From Oscillospiraceae bacterium (GTDB lineage Bacteria > Bacillota > Clostridia > Oscillospirales > SIG627): a stretch of DNA of 64,000 nt. Where the stretch lies: the NCBI GenBank assembly GCA_034925865.1, contig JAYFRN010000011.1, positions 59,191-123,190 of the forward strand, written 5' to 3'. The notes below the pieces were generated by a model. It had not been told where the DNA came from, made no database searches, and saw only the letters and a list, made by a program, of their open reading frames with translations. Position numbers and translations under genes: made by a program. Below are positions 10,312 through 18,977 of this stretch, one piece after another (positions within the stretch are counted from its first letter, which is position 1; each line of letters begins with the position of its first letter).

Positions 10312-10656
10312 ATGAACGACGAATTCTGGAAAGCATTAGATAAATTGGTAAATGAATCAGAAATAATAATAGACCGTCCGAAAGGTACTGCTCATCCGAG
10401 ATATCCTGAATTTATATATAAAATTGATTACGGCTATTTGAAAAATACCTCTTCAATGGATAAAGGTGGTATTGACATTTGGGTTGGTACGGATAAAGAG
10501 CAAAAAAACGATGCTATCATCTGTACTGTAGATATAATTAAACGCGATTCGGAAAATAAAATACTGATCGGTTGTACCGAAAGCGAAAAAGAAACTATCT
10601 ATCAAATACATAATGAAACAGATTTTATGAAAGGTATACTTATACGTAGAGAATAA
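10312..10656 (+). CDS. Small inorganic-pyrophosphatase-like protein
   Basis: A protein of about 114 residues recognisable by IDRPKGTAHPRYPEFIYKID and DYGYLKNTSSMDKGGIDIWVG. These resemble short Clostridia proteins annotated as inorganic pyrophosphatase, although the classical DxDPxD metal motif is only partly kept. The ATG at 10312 is preferred to the ATG at 10252: AAGGA lies about 10 bp before it and the family starts at MN-EFWKALD. It stands alone between rpiB and a hairpin. Activity is uncertain. Confidence 0.6.
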   Translation: MNDEFWKALDKLVNESEIIIDRPKGTAHPRYPEFIYKIDYGYLKNTSSMDKGGIDIWVGTDKEQKNDAIICTVDIIKRDSENKILIGCTESEKETIYQIHNETDFMKGILIRRE

Positions 10657-10719
10657 AAGATCTGTTCTGATATATTTCATTGTATCGTTTATAACGGCAT
10701 CAGGCTGTCCTCATTTCTT

Positions 10720-10764
10720 CAATAACACAGCGGCAAGGCTTTGCGCCTTGCCGCTGTGTTATTG
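10720..10764. terminator. Bidirectional hairpin between convergent genes
   Basis: A perfect 20-bp inverted repeat (10720-10739 and 10745-10764, arm CAATAACACAGCGGCAAGGC) with a 5-base loop sits between the convergent pyrophosphatase-like and amidohydrolase genes. Neither side has a strong run of T, but the outer stem is A/T-rich. It most likely ends transcription from both sides. Confidence 0.65.
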
Positions 10765-10778
10765 AATTATTGAATTAT

Positions 10779-11609
10779 TCAATCATCTATTCTGAACAGC
10801 TTTTTTGCATTTCCCGAAAATATAAGTCTTTTTTCTTTTTCAGTCAAATCACAGTTAAACAGAGCTTTTGCGGATGTGTATGGCGAATTCAACGGATAAT
10901 CGCAGCCATACATGATCTTCTCTATTCCGTGGCGGCGTATCATATCTAATAACTCATCGGGTTTCAGATAATTATGCCATTCTGATGTGTCGAAATAAGC
11001 GCGGGTGCCAACAAGGTATTCTTCAGCCTCCGCTTTCTTTTTATATCCGCCCATATGCGCGGCGATAACCGTCAGCTGTGGAAATTTGTCCATGACAAAT
11101 CTAAGCTTTTTTGCTTCCGACAAACTGCTGTTTTCATCGCCGACATGAAAAAGTATTGGCAGATCAAGCTCTGATGCCGCATCATATGCCGGGAAAAGCC
11201 TTTCGTCGTTTATTGGAAAGCCCTGAAAATCCGGATGAATTTTTAATCCGCGCAGACCCATCATCTTCACTCTGACGAGTTCCTTTTTATGATCGGCAAA
11301 ACCGGCATGCGTGGTGCCGAGCCCAATATATATGGGATCAGCGAACGTCATTTCGTGTATATAATCGTTTGCCGTACCGACGCTGTTGGGTTTTGTTGCT
11401 GCGGAGGAAATGATGAAGTGTCTGACGTTAAGCGCGCGGGCGAGATTCTGAAGCGTGGCAGATGTGCCGTCGCCCTCCATATCGGAAAAGCCGTAATAAT
11501 CGCGAATATTCTCCGCCGCGCGTAGCGCTATTTTATCAGGAAATATATGATTATGAACATCGATTATTTCTATTGTGCCAAGCGATTGAGATGAGTTCTG
11601 ATTCTGCAA
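10779..11609 (-). CDS. Amidohydrolase-family protein (COG2159 type)
   Basis: A metal-dependent TIM-barrel hydrolase or decarboxylase of 276 residues. The N-terminal metal motif is IIDVHNHIFPDK; further barrel motifs are LRGLKIHPDFQGFP, LFHVGDENS, VIAAHMGG and MYGCDYPLNS (Asp near the end of the barrel). No ATG lies between the RBS and DVHNH, so the start is the TTG at 11609, preceded by AGAGG about 9 bp upstream. It follows the transporter gene (11670-12986) by about 60 bp and may share its transcript. The substrate is unknown. Confidence 0.8.
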   Translation of the reverse strand: MQNQNSSQSLGTIEIIDVHNHIFPDKIALRAAENIRDYYGFSDMEGDGTSATLQNLARALNVRHFIISSAATKPNSVGTANDYIHEMTFADPIYIGLGTTHAGFADHKKELVRVKMMGLRGLKIHPDFQGFPINDERLFPAYDAASELDLPILFHVGDENSSLSEAKKLRFVMDKFPQLTVIAAHMGGYKKKAEAEEYLVGTRAYFDTSEWHNYLKPDELLDMIRRHGIEKIMYGCDYPLNSPYTSAKALFNCDLTEKEKRLIFSGNAKKLFRIDD

Positions 11610-11669
11610 TTTTTTATGCCTCTGATTCCTTTTTTTGAAACTATATTATATATCTTATTATAATATATG

Positions 11670-12986
11670 TCAAGATTCGGGATTAATCGTTTTTCTGTTC
11701 TTGAATATATATATTGCGATCATAGGTTGAATAATCGCCTGAGAAATCATTAAAAGTCTTACGGCCGAAATTTCTCCGCTGCCAAAAATCGTAAAATAAC
11801 CGTTATTTGAAATAGATATGAACACAGCGCCGCATACAACTCCGAAAAATGTGGCAAGGTTCGTTGTGAACGAATAAAATGAAAAAAAATATGTTTTGCC
11901 GTTTTCGGGAAGATTCAAGTAAGGTAAATTAGCCCAGGACAAATTCATACCTACGCCCAGCGCGTGTTGAGTCAGCCTTACGGCAGGGTAAATCCAAAAA
12001 TAATTGGATTTTGTGACAAACGAATACAGAAAAGTAATTGGAGCATCCATTAATATCGTTACTCCAAAGGTCTCAATCCATCCCCATCTGTTTAATAATC
12101 GGCGCCATATCGGAGAAATGAAAAGCAAAAACAGCGAATATGACACGTCGACAGCAGAAATAAGCGAAAATCCGAGCCCGATATCTAATAAATAATATGT
12201 CATAGATGATGAAGTAAGCGACGCCATGAACGACCACATTAGTATCACATACATGGTCGCCATAAACTTGCGGTTTTTTACCGGCAAAGTGAAAATTTTT
12301 ACAAGAAAACCTTTTTTTGCGGGATCTTCATAACTATATTCTTTAGGTGAAAGAAGAACAAGCGCTTCGAACATGGCGACAACAAATGCGGCGATACGCA
12401 TTGCTTTTATAACTTCGAGCTCATAAGGTGTGCCCTTCAATGCATCCGCCAAAAATCCTGAGCCGAGCAAAACGACTCCTGAAACACACGCTGTAATGAT
12501 TTGATTGAATGAAAAGAATTCGTTTCGAGTCTCAGGAGGAATAAAATTGACATGCCATACCGACCATCCGCTTGACAGCATCGCATGAATTGCATTTGAA
12601 ATAAAAAGAACAAAAGCAAACGCCAGCTTAAGCTTTTCGGTATTATTTATCAGATCGGGCAGTACCAATATTCCAAGCGTACTGATAGCATAAGCAAAAA
12701 GCCGGCAAGGAACCAGCACCCATCTTCTTTTTGCGAAGCGTTCGAGGAACATCGGCGAAAACAGCGAAAAACAGTTTGCCAATATGGGCAGATATGTGAT
12801 AATTCCCATATCCGACATGGAAATATCGTTTAAACGCATAAACGCCGTATAAAAAACGCCGCTTGAAAAATATGTAATTATTGTGGAAAGGAGAGAAGAT
12901 GCGAGCATAACGCATCTTCCCTTCGCTTTTTCATCATTAAGGTTGTAAATATAATAAAGCCTACTGTTTGTTTTATTGATTTTCAA
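11670..12986 (-). CDS. MFS-type membrane transporter
   Basis: An integral membrane protein of 438 residues with about 12 hydrophobic segments in two halves and a short charged loop near residue 220 (SPKEYSYEDPAKKG), as in major facilitator transporters. The N-terminus is MKINKTNSRLYYIYNL, and the start is a TTG at 12986 with AGAGG about 8 bp upstream. The substrate cannot be told from the sequence; the adjacent amidohydrolase suggests a small metabolite. Confidence 0.7.
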   Translation of the reverse strand: MKINKTNSRLYYIYNLNDEKAKGRCVMLASSLLSTIITYFSSGVFYTAFMRLNDISMSDMGIITYLPILANCFSLFSPMFLERFAKRRWVLVPCRLFAYAISTLGILVLPDLINNTEKLKLAFAFVLFISNAIHAMLSSGWSVWHVNFIPPETRNEFFSFNQIITACVSGVVLLGSGFLADALKGTPYELEVIKAMRIAAFVVAMFEALVLLSPKEYSYEDPAKKGFLVKIFTLPVKNRKFMATMYVILMWSFMASLTSSSMTYYLLDIGLGFSLISAVDVSYSLFLLFISPIWRRLLNRWGWIETFGVTILMDAPITFLYSFVTKSNYFWIYPAVRLTQHALGVGMNLSWANLPYLNLPENGKTYFFSFYSFTTNLATFFGVVCGAVFISISNNGYFTIFGSGEISAVRLLMISQAIIQPMIAIYIFKNRKTINPES

Positions 12987-13555
12987 GCGCAGACCTCTGA
13001 CGATTATACTATATTAGTAGGAAAGATGCGTACAAGATTGAATTATATCATTATATTGAAAAAAGTCAATATACGCCATCCGCAGGTCAATATTGTAAAG
13101 AATACGATCAATATCCAAATATTTGTAATAGTTATATGTTCCTTGAATAGAATACACGTAAATTGGGCGTAAAGGATATACTTTTTGGGTAATATTACTA
13201 CAGAATTCGTTCGATTTATAAATAATCACTTTTTTATGTCTAAAGCTTATCATTTCTCATAAGATAGTAATAAAAATATTTTTATTTGACTTGTATACAA
13301 TTGTTATTACTGCCGAAACCTAATGTTGCTTTCGACGCAGATACGCCGAAAGCAACATTTATAGGTGGATAATATTAAATTACAGAGTATTCTAACCGTA
13401 AATACAGAGAAAGCCAGAGCCTCTTCTATCGTATTACAAATTTACCGTTTAAAAATGTCTACTGAAGAATGCCATTTTCGAACGGCATAATTTTGATAGG
13501 TGAAAAGCCAATCAAAACCTGCAGTATCAATAAAAGTCAGAAGAAAAACACGTTG
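12987..13555. other. Intergenic region with an inverted repeat
   Basis: This is a 569-bp A/T-rich gap between gcvPB and the MFS gene, with no convincing ORF. Its one clear structure is a 13-bp inverted repeat, AATGTTGCTTTCG at 13322-13334 and its complement at 13347-13359, with a 12-base loop. It lies about 200 bp beyond gcvPB and lacks a T-run, so a terminator role is only possible. Confidence 0.6.
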
Positions 13556-15001
13556 TTATTCCTTTAATACCGGCTTTCTTGCGGCCAAGACTTCGTCGGG
13601 ACGGCGTATCTGAGCGTTAACCGGCGCGTTTTTAAGAACTTCGGGCGTGCTTTTTGCCGTGTCAAGCAGTTTTTTCATTACGGCCGTCACTTCGTCGAGA
13701 GTCTCTTTAGATTCTGTCTCGGTCGGTTCAAACATGAGTGCTTCATGCACAATGAGCGGGAAATACATAGTCGGCGGATGTATACCCTCATCAATCATTC
13801 CCTTCGCTATATCCATAGCGGTCACTCCCGTTTCATTTTTAAGCTTCTCAAGAGTGAGGACAAATTCATGCATGCAAGAATAATTTCCATTGCTTCCGGA
13901 TGCGGATTCGTATCCTATTTCCGTAAGGTGTTTTAATAGATAGTTGGCGTTCAGCACTGCCGTTTCAGACGCTTCCTTTATGCCGTCTGAACCGAGAGAC
14001 AGAACATATGTAAGCGATTTAATTGCGACAGCGAAATTACCGTAAAACAGCTTCATATGCCCTATTGAGCATGCGGGATTGAAAAAGCCGTATTCATCAT
14101 CCCGCTTTTCCGCAATCGGAGACGGTAAAAACTGCGCAAGAAATTCTTTACATCCGCAAGGACCGCTTCCCGGCCCGCCGCCGCCGTGAGGAGCGGCAAA
14201 TGTCTTGTGCAGATTTATATGCATCACATCGAATCCCATATCACCCGGACGCGCAATACCGGCGACGGCGTTCAGATTTGCTCCGTCGTAATAACACAGT
14301 CCTCCAGATCTGTGAATTATTTCGCAGATTTCTGTTATATTCGGGTCATATAGTCCCAGTGTATTTGGATTTGTCAGCATAAGACCGGCGGTATCGCTTC
14401 CCACGGAAGCTTTGAGCATATCGAGGTCTACATATCCGCCTTCATCCGAGGGTATATTCACCACCTCAAAACCGGCCATTGACGCCGATGCCGGATTAGT
14501 TCCGTGGGCAGAATCAGGCACTATTATCTTTTTGCGGTTATGATCTCCGCGTGAAATATGATATGCCTTTATTATCAGAAGTCCGGTCAGCTCGCCATGA
14601 GCTCCCGCGGCCGGCTGAACCGAAAAGGCATCCATGCCGGTCAGAGAACACAAAGCTGATTGAAGCTCATATATCGCCCTGATACAACCCTGCGCCGTTT
14701 TTTCCGGTTGAAGCGGATGTATGTCAGAAAAGCCGGGCAGTGATGCGATGGTCTCGTCGATTTTCGGATTGTATTTCATTGTGCAGCTTCCGAGAGGATA
14801 AAAGCCTGTATTTACGCCGTAAGCTCTGGAGGCCAGAGAAGAATAATGACGGCTCACATCGCATTCGGAAAGACAAGGCAAATCCGGTGCCGAATCGCGG
14901 GCATAATTTCCGGAGGGGACGTATTTATATTCCGTTTCAGGAAAAACGCAGGTCTTTTTCCCTTCCTTTGAAGATTCATACAACATCAAGGGCTCTTTCA
15001 T
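13556..15001 (-). CDS. gcvPB: Glycine decarboxylase subunit 2 (P-protein beta, GcvPB)
   Basis: The PLP-carrying subunit of the two-subunit glycine decarboxylase, 481 residues. The PLP lysine is in HINLHKTFAAPHGGGGPGSG; GFYPLGSCTMKYNPK is a typical N-terminal motif. It decarboxylates glycine and passes aminomethyl to the lipoyl arm of GcvH. Its ATG overlaps the gcvPA stop (ATGA), implying coupling. It is the last gene of the riboswitch-controlled operon. No lipoamide dehydrogenase (L-protein) gene follows, so that subunit must be encoded elsewhere. Confidence 0.96.
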   Translation of the reverse strand: MKEPLMLYESSKEGKKTCVFPETEYKYVPSGNYARDSAPDLPCLSECDVSRHYSSLASRAYGVNTGFYPLGSCTMKYNPKIDETIASLPGFSDIHPLQPEKTAQGCIRAIYELQSALCSLTGMDAFSVQPAAGAHGELTGLLIIKAYHISRGDHNRKKIIVPDSAHGTNPASASMAGFEVVNIPSDEGGYVDLDMLKASVGSDTAGLMLTNPNTLGLYDPNITEICEIIHRSGGLCYYDGANLNAVAGIARPGDMGFDVMHINLHKTFAAPHGGGGPGSGPCGCKEFLAQFLPSPIAEKRDDEYGFFNPACSIGHMKLFYGNFAVAIKSLTYVLSLGSDGIKEASETAVLNANYLLKHLTEIGYESASGSNGNYSCMHEFVLTLEKLKNETGVTAMDIAKGMIDEGIHPPTMYFPLIVHEALMFEPTETESKETLDEVTAVMKKLLDTAKSTPEVLKNAPVNAQIRRPDEVLAARKPVLKE

Positions 15002-16341
15002 TGATGCTTCACCGTCCTTTCAACAATTCCGGCGGCGCGAGCAAGCTCTTTTTCACTCACAAGCTCAGTAACGCACCAGATGATCCCCTTATCTGTTTGC
15101 AATCCGCCGAGAATTCCTTCAGATTCGAGCGCGGAAAGCACCGCGCCTGGATTGTCCGGAGATACTGTTGTAAACTCATTGAAAAAATCGCCTTTAAAAG
15201 CGCGTTTCAGACCTGCCGATTCAAGCATATCGGCAAAACGGTGAGCTTTGTCAAAGCATATTCTTCCCATTTTTACAAAGCCGTCGCGCCCCACAACTGA
15301 CAGATAAATTGCCGCGGTAAGGGCACAGTGAGCCTGATTGCTGCAGATGTTCGCGGCCGCTTTTTCACGTCGTATATGTTGTTCGCGTGCCTGCAGCGTA
15401 AGCACAAAGGCGCGATTGCCGTCCGCGTCGATCGTTTTGCCGACAATCCTGCCGGGGAGCCGTCTTGTCATATCGGATCTGCATGCCATATACCCGAGAT
15501 ACGGTCCGCCGAAGGAAACGCTTAACCCGAGGCTCTGGGCATCGCCCACGGCAATATCAGCTCCATAATCCGCCTGCGAGCGGAAAATGGAAAACGATGT
15601 AGGAACCGAAGAAATAATACATTTTGCTCCTGCCGAATGTACAATCCGGCAAATCTCGTCCGCCGGCTCCATTATACCGTAATAATTCGGAGTCTGGATT
15701 AATACACACATTGCTCCGCCATGCGCCTCCGCCGCGACCTTCAAAGCGTTGATATCTGAGATTCCTCCCACCGACGGAATTGACACATATTCATAATCTT
15801 CCGCAAAACAATATGTTTTTATTACAGCCGCCGTCTTCGGATCGACTGTTTCCGGAATAATAACGCGGTTTTTATTTTTGTTTTTTACTTTTTCGCTCGT
15901 CATTATGACTGCCTCCGCCGCAGCGGTTGCGCCGTCATAGACGGAAGCGTTTGACACGTCCATGCCCGTGAGCCTGCATATCAGGGACTGATACTCAAAT
16001 ATACCCTGCAGTATTCCCTGACTCAGCTCCGGCTGATAAGGTGTGTATGCGGTAACAAATTCCTCTTTGGAAGCAAGCTGCTTAACCGCAGCGGGTATAT
16101 AATGACGGTATGAACCCGCTCCGCGAAGTATTGTCTTGAATACAGTATTTTGTGAGGCAAGAGAATTCATATACTCGCTGACTTCAATTTCAGACATTCC
16201 GGAAAATCTCTCAATCCCGGTACGGCAATCCTCCATTATTTTTAAGGGAATAGAAGAAAAAAGCTCCGATATATCTGATTTCCCGATATATGCCAGCATT
16301 TCGGCTTTACAGAAATCTGAGCAGGTTATATAACCTCCCAT
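14998..16341 (-). CDS. gcvPA: Glycine decarboxylase subunit 1 (P-protein alpha, GcvPA)
   Basis: The N-terminal-half homologue of glycine decarboxylase, about 447 residues, which forms the heterotetramer with GcvPB. Recognisable stretches are AYTPYQPELSQGILQGIFEYQ and FGGPYLGYMACRSDMTRRLPG. The reading frame extends to a TTG at 16362, but the ATG at 16341 has GGAAGGA seven bases upstream (formed by the last gcvH codons), so it is taken as the start. It starts 5 bp after the gcvH stop. Confidence 0.95.
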   Translation of the reverse strand: MGGYITCSDFCKAEMLAYIGKSDISELFSSIPLKIMEDCRTGIERFSGMSEIEVSEYMNSLASQNTVFKTILRGAGSYRHYIPAAVKQLASKEEFVTAYTPYQPELSQGILQGIFEYQSLICRLTGMDVSNASVYDGATAAAEAVIMTSEKVKNKNKNRVIIPETVDPKTAAVIKTYCFAEDYEYVSIPSVGGISDINALKVAAEAHGGAMCVLIQTPNYYGIMEPADEICRIVHSAGAKCIISSVPTSFSIFRSQADYGADIAVGDAQSLGLSVSFGGPYLGYMACRSDMTRRLPGRIVGKTIDADGNRAFVLTLQAREQHIRREKAAANICSNQAHCALTAAIYLSVVGRDGFVKMGRICFDKAHRFADMLESAGLKRAFKGDFFNEFTTVSPDNPGAVLSALESEGILGGLQTDKGIIWCVTELVSEKELARAAGIVERTVKHQ

Positions 16342-16345
16342 ATTT

Positions 16346-16726
16346 TCATCCTTCCTTCTCAATGAGCTGCTGATACTCTTCGGCCGTCAGAAGCCCGGCA
16401 GTATCGGTTATTTCTTCTATTTTAGCAATCCATGAGCCGTAAGGGTCGGAGTTTATGCTTTCCGGTGAATTTTCAAGCGTGTTGTTAAATTCAGATACCG
16501 TTCCGGTAACGGGAGAATATATGTCTGAAACCGCTTTCACGGATTCCACATCGCATAAAATCTCTCCCGCCGTGACCGCGGCGCCCTTCGCCGGAAAATT
16601 AACGAATACGAGATCTCCTAAAGCCTCTTGTGCATGATCCGTTATGCCGATATAAGCCATATTCTTTCCGGTAAAACGCACCCATTCGTGAGTAGCCGTG
16701 TAACTGAGTTCTGTCGGTAATTTCAT
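16346..16726 (-). CDS. gcvH: Glycine cleavage system H protein
   Basis: The lipoyl carrier of the glycine cleavage system, 126 residues. The lipoylated lysine is in VESVKAVSDIYSPVTG. It shuttles the aminomethyl group from P-protein to T-protein and is reoxidised by the L-protein. GAGGTGAACGAAA precedes the ATG. It lies 33 bp after gcvT. Confidence 0.96.
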   Translation of the reverse strand: MKLPTELSYTATHEWVRFTGKNMAYIGITDHAQEALGDLVFVNFPAKGAAVTAGEILCDVESVKAVSDIYSPVTGTVSEFNNTLENSPESINSDPYGSWIAKIEEITDTAGLLTAEEYQQLIEKEG

Positions 16727-16759
16727 TTTCGTTCACCTCAATATATATTTTTTTTTAAA

Positions 16760-17842
16760 CTATTTGCGACGCTTATAAAAAGGCATATCAGTTTGCTCGA
16801 TTTCAATTTTCCTGCCTCTGACTTCCGCCAAAAGTCCCTGATAATTAAAGTATTCTGTATTAATAATCGCCATAGCATATGCCCCATTGAGATAAGGGCA
16901 GAAGGTTCCGGATGTAGTGATCCCTATCTCCTTTTCTCCGGCAAACACTTTTTCATGCTCTCTGACAATTCCTTTTCCAGTGACTTTGAACCCGGCTCTC
17001 ATTCTATATGGATTCGTCGATGAAGCCAGCGCCCGCTTGCCGACAAATTCCGGCTTATCAAGCCTGACATATTTCCCAAGCCCCGATTCGAAAGGCGTGA
17101 GCGAATCGTTCATTTCATGTCCGTAAAGAGGCATGGAAGCCTCAAGCCGCAATGTGTCACGCGCGCCTAATCCACATGGTATCAAATCGCCATTTCCCGC
17201 TTTCAACAGCTCGTCCCAGAGCTTTGCCGCGTCTTTTACGGCGCAATAGAGCTCAAAACCGTCTTCTCCCGTATATCCGGTCCGGGAAATGATACATTTG
17301 ATCCCGGCTATCTCGGATTGCGGAACACAGGTATAAAATTTTGACGGGATATCTTTTGGTCGGGCAAGCTGTAAAACAATGCGCTCCGCGTCCGGTCCCT
17401 GAACCGCCAACTGAGCAAAGCGTTCAGACGCGTCTTCAAACGTTGTTTCCGAGTTGATCCCGGAGCTGATTATCGCGGCATCCTTTTCCCGGTTTGAGGC
17501 ATTTACAACAATCAAATATTCATTTTCACCGGTACGGTAAACGATCAAATCATCCTCAATGCCGCCGTTCTCATTACACATCGGGCTGTATCTGGCTTTT
17601 CCTATGAGCATATCCGAAAAATCATTCGTCATTAAATAGTTAATACTGTTAAGCGCGCCTTTCCCGGTAAGTATGATTTCGCCCATATGTGAAACATCGA
17701 AAAGCCCCGCGCCGGTCCGTGTCGCGTTGTGTTCCCGTATTACTCCGGTAGGGTATTGTATAGGCAATAAATACCCTGCAAACGGCACAAGCTTTCCTCC
17801 GGCCGATAAATGTTTCTCATACAGCGGTGTCTTTTTCTCCAT
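16760..17842 (-). CDS. gcvT: Aminomethyltransferase (glycine cleavage T protein)
   Basis: GcvT releases ammonia and makes 5,10-methylene-THF. It is about 360 residues long, with the N-terminal KTPLYEKHLSAGGKLVPFAG typical of the family, GLFDVSHMGEI, and ISRTGYTGEDGFE in the folate-binding domain. Three in-frame ATGs are close together (17860, 17851, 17842). GGAGG overlaps the first two and lies 11 bp before the third, which also fits the family N-terminus, so 17842 is chosen. It is the first gene after the glycine riboswitch. Confidence 0.95.
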   Translation of the reverse strand: MEKKTPLYEKHLSAGGKLVPFAGYLLPIQYPTGVIREHNATRTGAGLFDVSHMGEIILTGKGALNSINYLMTNDFSDMLIGKARYSPMCNENGGIEDDLIVYRTGENEYLIVVNASNREKDAAIISSGINSETTFEDASERFAQLAVQGPDAERIVLQLARPKDIPSKFYTCVPQSEIAGIKCIISRTGYTGEDGFELYCAVKDAAKLWDELLKAGNGDLIPCGLGARDTLRLEASMPLYGHEMNDSLTPFESGLGKYVRLDKPEFVGKRALASSTNPYRMRAGFKVTGKGIVREHEKVFAGEKEIGITTSGTFCPYLNGAYAMAIINTEYFNYQGLLAEVRGRKIEIEQTDMPFYKRRK

Positions 17843-18065
17843 AGATCTCATATCCTCCATCAGTCTATTGTGTAGATCGGTTTGTTGTCGACCTATCCGA
17901 TTTTTTTATAGAATAATATTTATTATTACCGTACTGTTCGCAGGAAAAATTTTAAATCGCGTTTCATCAACCGCTTACATGGTTGTCAACAGCTTGCATT
18001 TCGCCTTGCTCGGTGGTAATCCGTGACCAGTCTTTCGCCGGAAAGATTCGTGCACTGCTCTACAT

Positions 18066-18108
18066 ATAAAACAAAACACGAAGCCGCGCAAAAAAGCGCA
18101 GCTCCGTG
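18066..18108 (-). terminator. Intrinsic terminator of the glycine riboswitch
   Basis: On the minus strand the arms CACGGAGCTGCGC and GCGCGGCTTCGTG (18077-18108, with G-U pairs) enclose a TTTTTT loop and are followed by TTTTGTTTT. The bases CGGAG in the 5' arm (plus positions 18102-18106) are also the 3' strand of the second aptamer's P1 helix. Terminator and ligand-bound aptamer therefore exclude each other, which implies that glycine turns the operon on. Confidence 0.85.
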
Positions 18109-18268
18109 TTTAATACCTGAAAGATTCCTCCGTATAATCGGAGTTGCTTCTTCGGTGTCATACCGCGATCTCGCGGCAGAGCTTTCCGGAGTTTCGTCAG
18201 GATCCGGTCCTTTTGCCTGAGAGTTGAATCCCCTTCGGCTCGCGAATTCACGCGTCTCTCCCGAATCC
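18102..18268 (-). ncRNA. Tandem glycine riboswitch
   Basis: Two glycine aptamers in series upstream of gcvT. Aptamer 1 (18268 to 18200): P1 GGATTCGG with CCGGATCC, then the core GAGCCGAAGGGG and CTCTCAGGCAAAAGGACCGG. Aptamer 2 (about 18191 to 18102): P1 CTCCG (18187-18191) with CGGAG (18102-18106), core ACACCGAAGAAGCAA and ATCTTTCAGGTATTAAACACGG. These are the conserved glycine-riboswitch signatures, in the usual tandem order and with a short linker. Known biology: glycine binding raises gcv expression. Confidence 0.95.
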
Positions 18269-18312
18269 GTCAATCGAACATATCGTAAACAATATATCGT
18301 ATCTTCTGTATC

Positions 18313-18341
18313 AGTATATGACGCAGCGATCAAAAAGTCAA
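18313..18341 (-). promoter_or_regulatory. Sigma-A-type promoter of the gcv operon
   Basis: On the minus strand TTGACT (18336-18341), 17 bp, TATACT (18313-18318). Transcription would start near 18305, about 37 bases before the first aptamer, an ideal position for a riboswitch leader. Confidence 0.85.
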
Positions 18342-18353
18342 GCGGTTTTATTG

Positions 18354-18794
18354 TTATTTTCCGTTCTGTTCTTCTTGCACATACACTGCGTTATATTCGC
18401 GGTTTTTATTTTCAAGCCTGCGTTCAGACGACCTGATAATCGCAGAGATTCCCGAAACCGCAAGATAGCAAAGCGTAAACAGTATCAACGATATGAAAAT
18501 ATAACTCGACGTATTGTTTAATCCGAGTAAAACCACAATACATACAAAGAACGCTCCGGCCGAGGCCACAAAATGAATTGTCCATTTAACAAAGCCGGGA
18601 AGCTTTGGTATGAGGAATACCAATCCGCAAAGTCCCAGAATAAATGAAAACAGCAGTATCGAGCTCATTTGTGCAATCCCGAGAAAAGATTCTTTTTTAC
18701 TTTCTATCAGGTTCCTCATCAAAGACATTGAGTATACTATTGCCGTGAATGAGAGCCCCATGGTAAAAAATATGTTTTTAATCGCTTTTCGCAT
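18354..18794 (-). CDS. Small four-helix membrane protein, unknown function
   Basis: About 146 residues from the ATG at 18794 (AAAGG about 10 bp upstream). The frame stays open to 18929, but the extension runs into the palindromic repeat and lacks a ribosome binding site. Four hydrophobic segments are seen (IFFTMGLSFTAIVYSMSLM, ILLFSFILGLCGLVFLI, WTIHFVASAGAFFVCIVVLL, FISLILFTLCYLAVSGI), followed by a polar C-terminal tail. The layout resembles small DUF3021-like membrane proteins, but no clear match can be claimed. It ends just upstream of the gcv promoter. Confidence 0.55.
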   Translation of the reverse strand: MRKAIKNIFFTMGLSFTAIVYSMSLMRNLIESKKESFLGIAQMSSILLFSFILGLCGLVFLIPKLPGFVKWTIHFVASAGAFFVCIVVLLGLNNTSSYIFISLILFTLCYLAVSGISAIIRSSERRLENKNREYNAVYVQEEQNGK

Positions 18795-18904
18795 TTTAAC
18801 TATGCCTTTCAATTTTACTGCAATGTTTATGATTTCGCCTGTAGAATCCGTTAAAAGCTTCTTTATTAAGCAATAACTAAGTAATAGTTGTGTTATATGA
18901 CTCA

Positions 18905-18974
18905 CATTGAGAGAATTTTTATATACCAAAGCCTTTTCTCTCTTTAAGCAGTATTATTAAAATTACCAGTTAAT
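18905..18974 (-). repeat. Dispersed palindromic element, copy B (degraded)
   Basis: The core (ATATACCAAAGCCTTTTCTC) and right side (TTTAAGCAGTATTATTAA) are recognisable; the left arm has decayed. It lies between the GH4 gene and the small membrane protein gene. Confidence 0.65.
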
Positions 18975-18977
18975 AAT

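Noticed and set aside
13014-13253. 79-codon minus-strand ORF in the gap beyond gcvPB
   Set aside because: Low-complexity A/T-rich frame without ribosome binding site or recognisable protein features.
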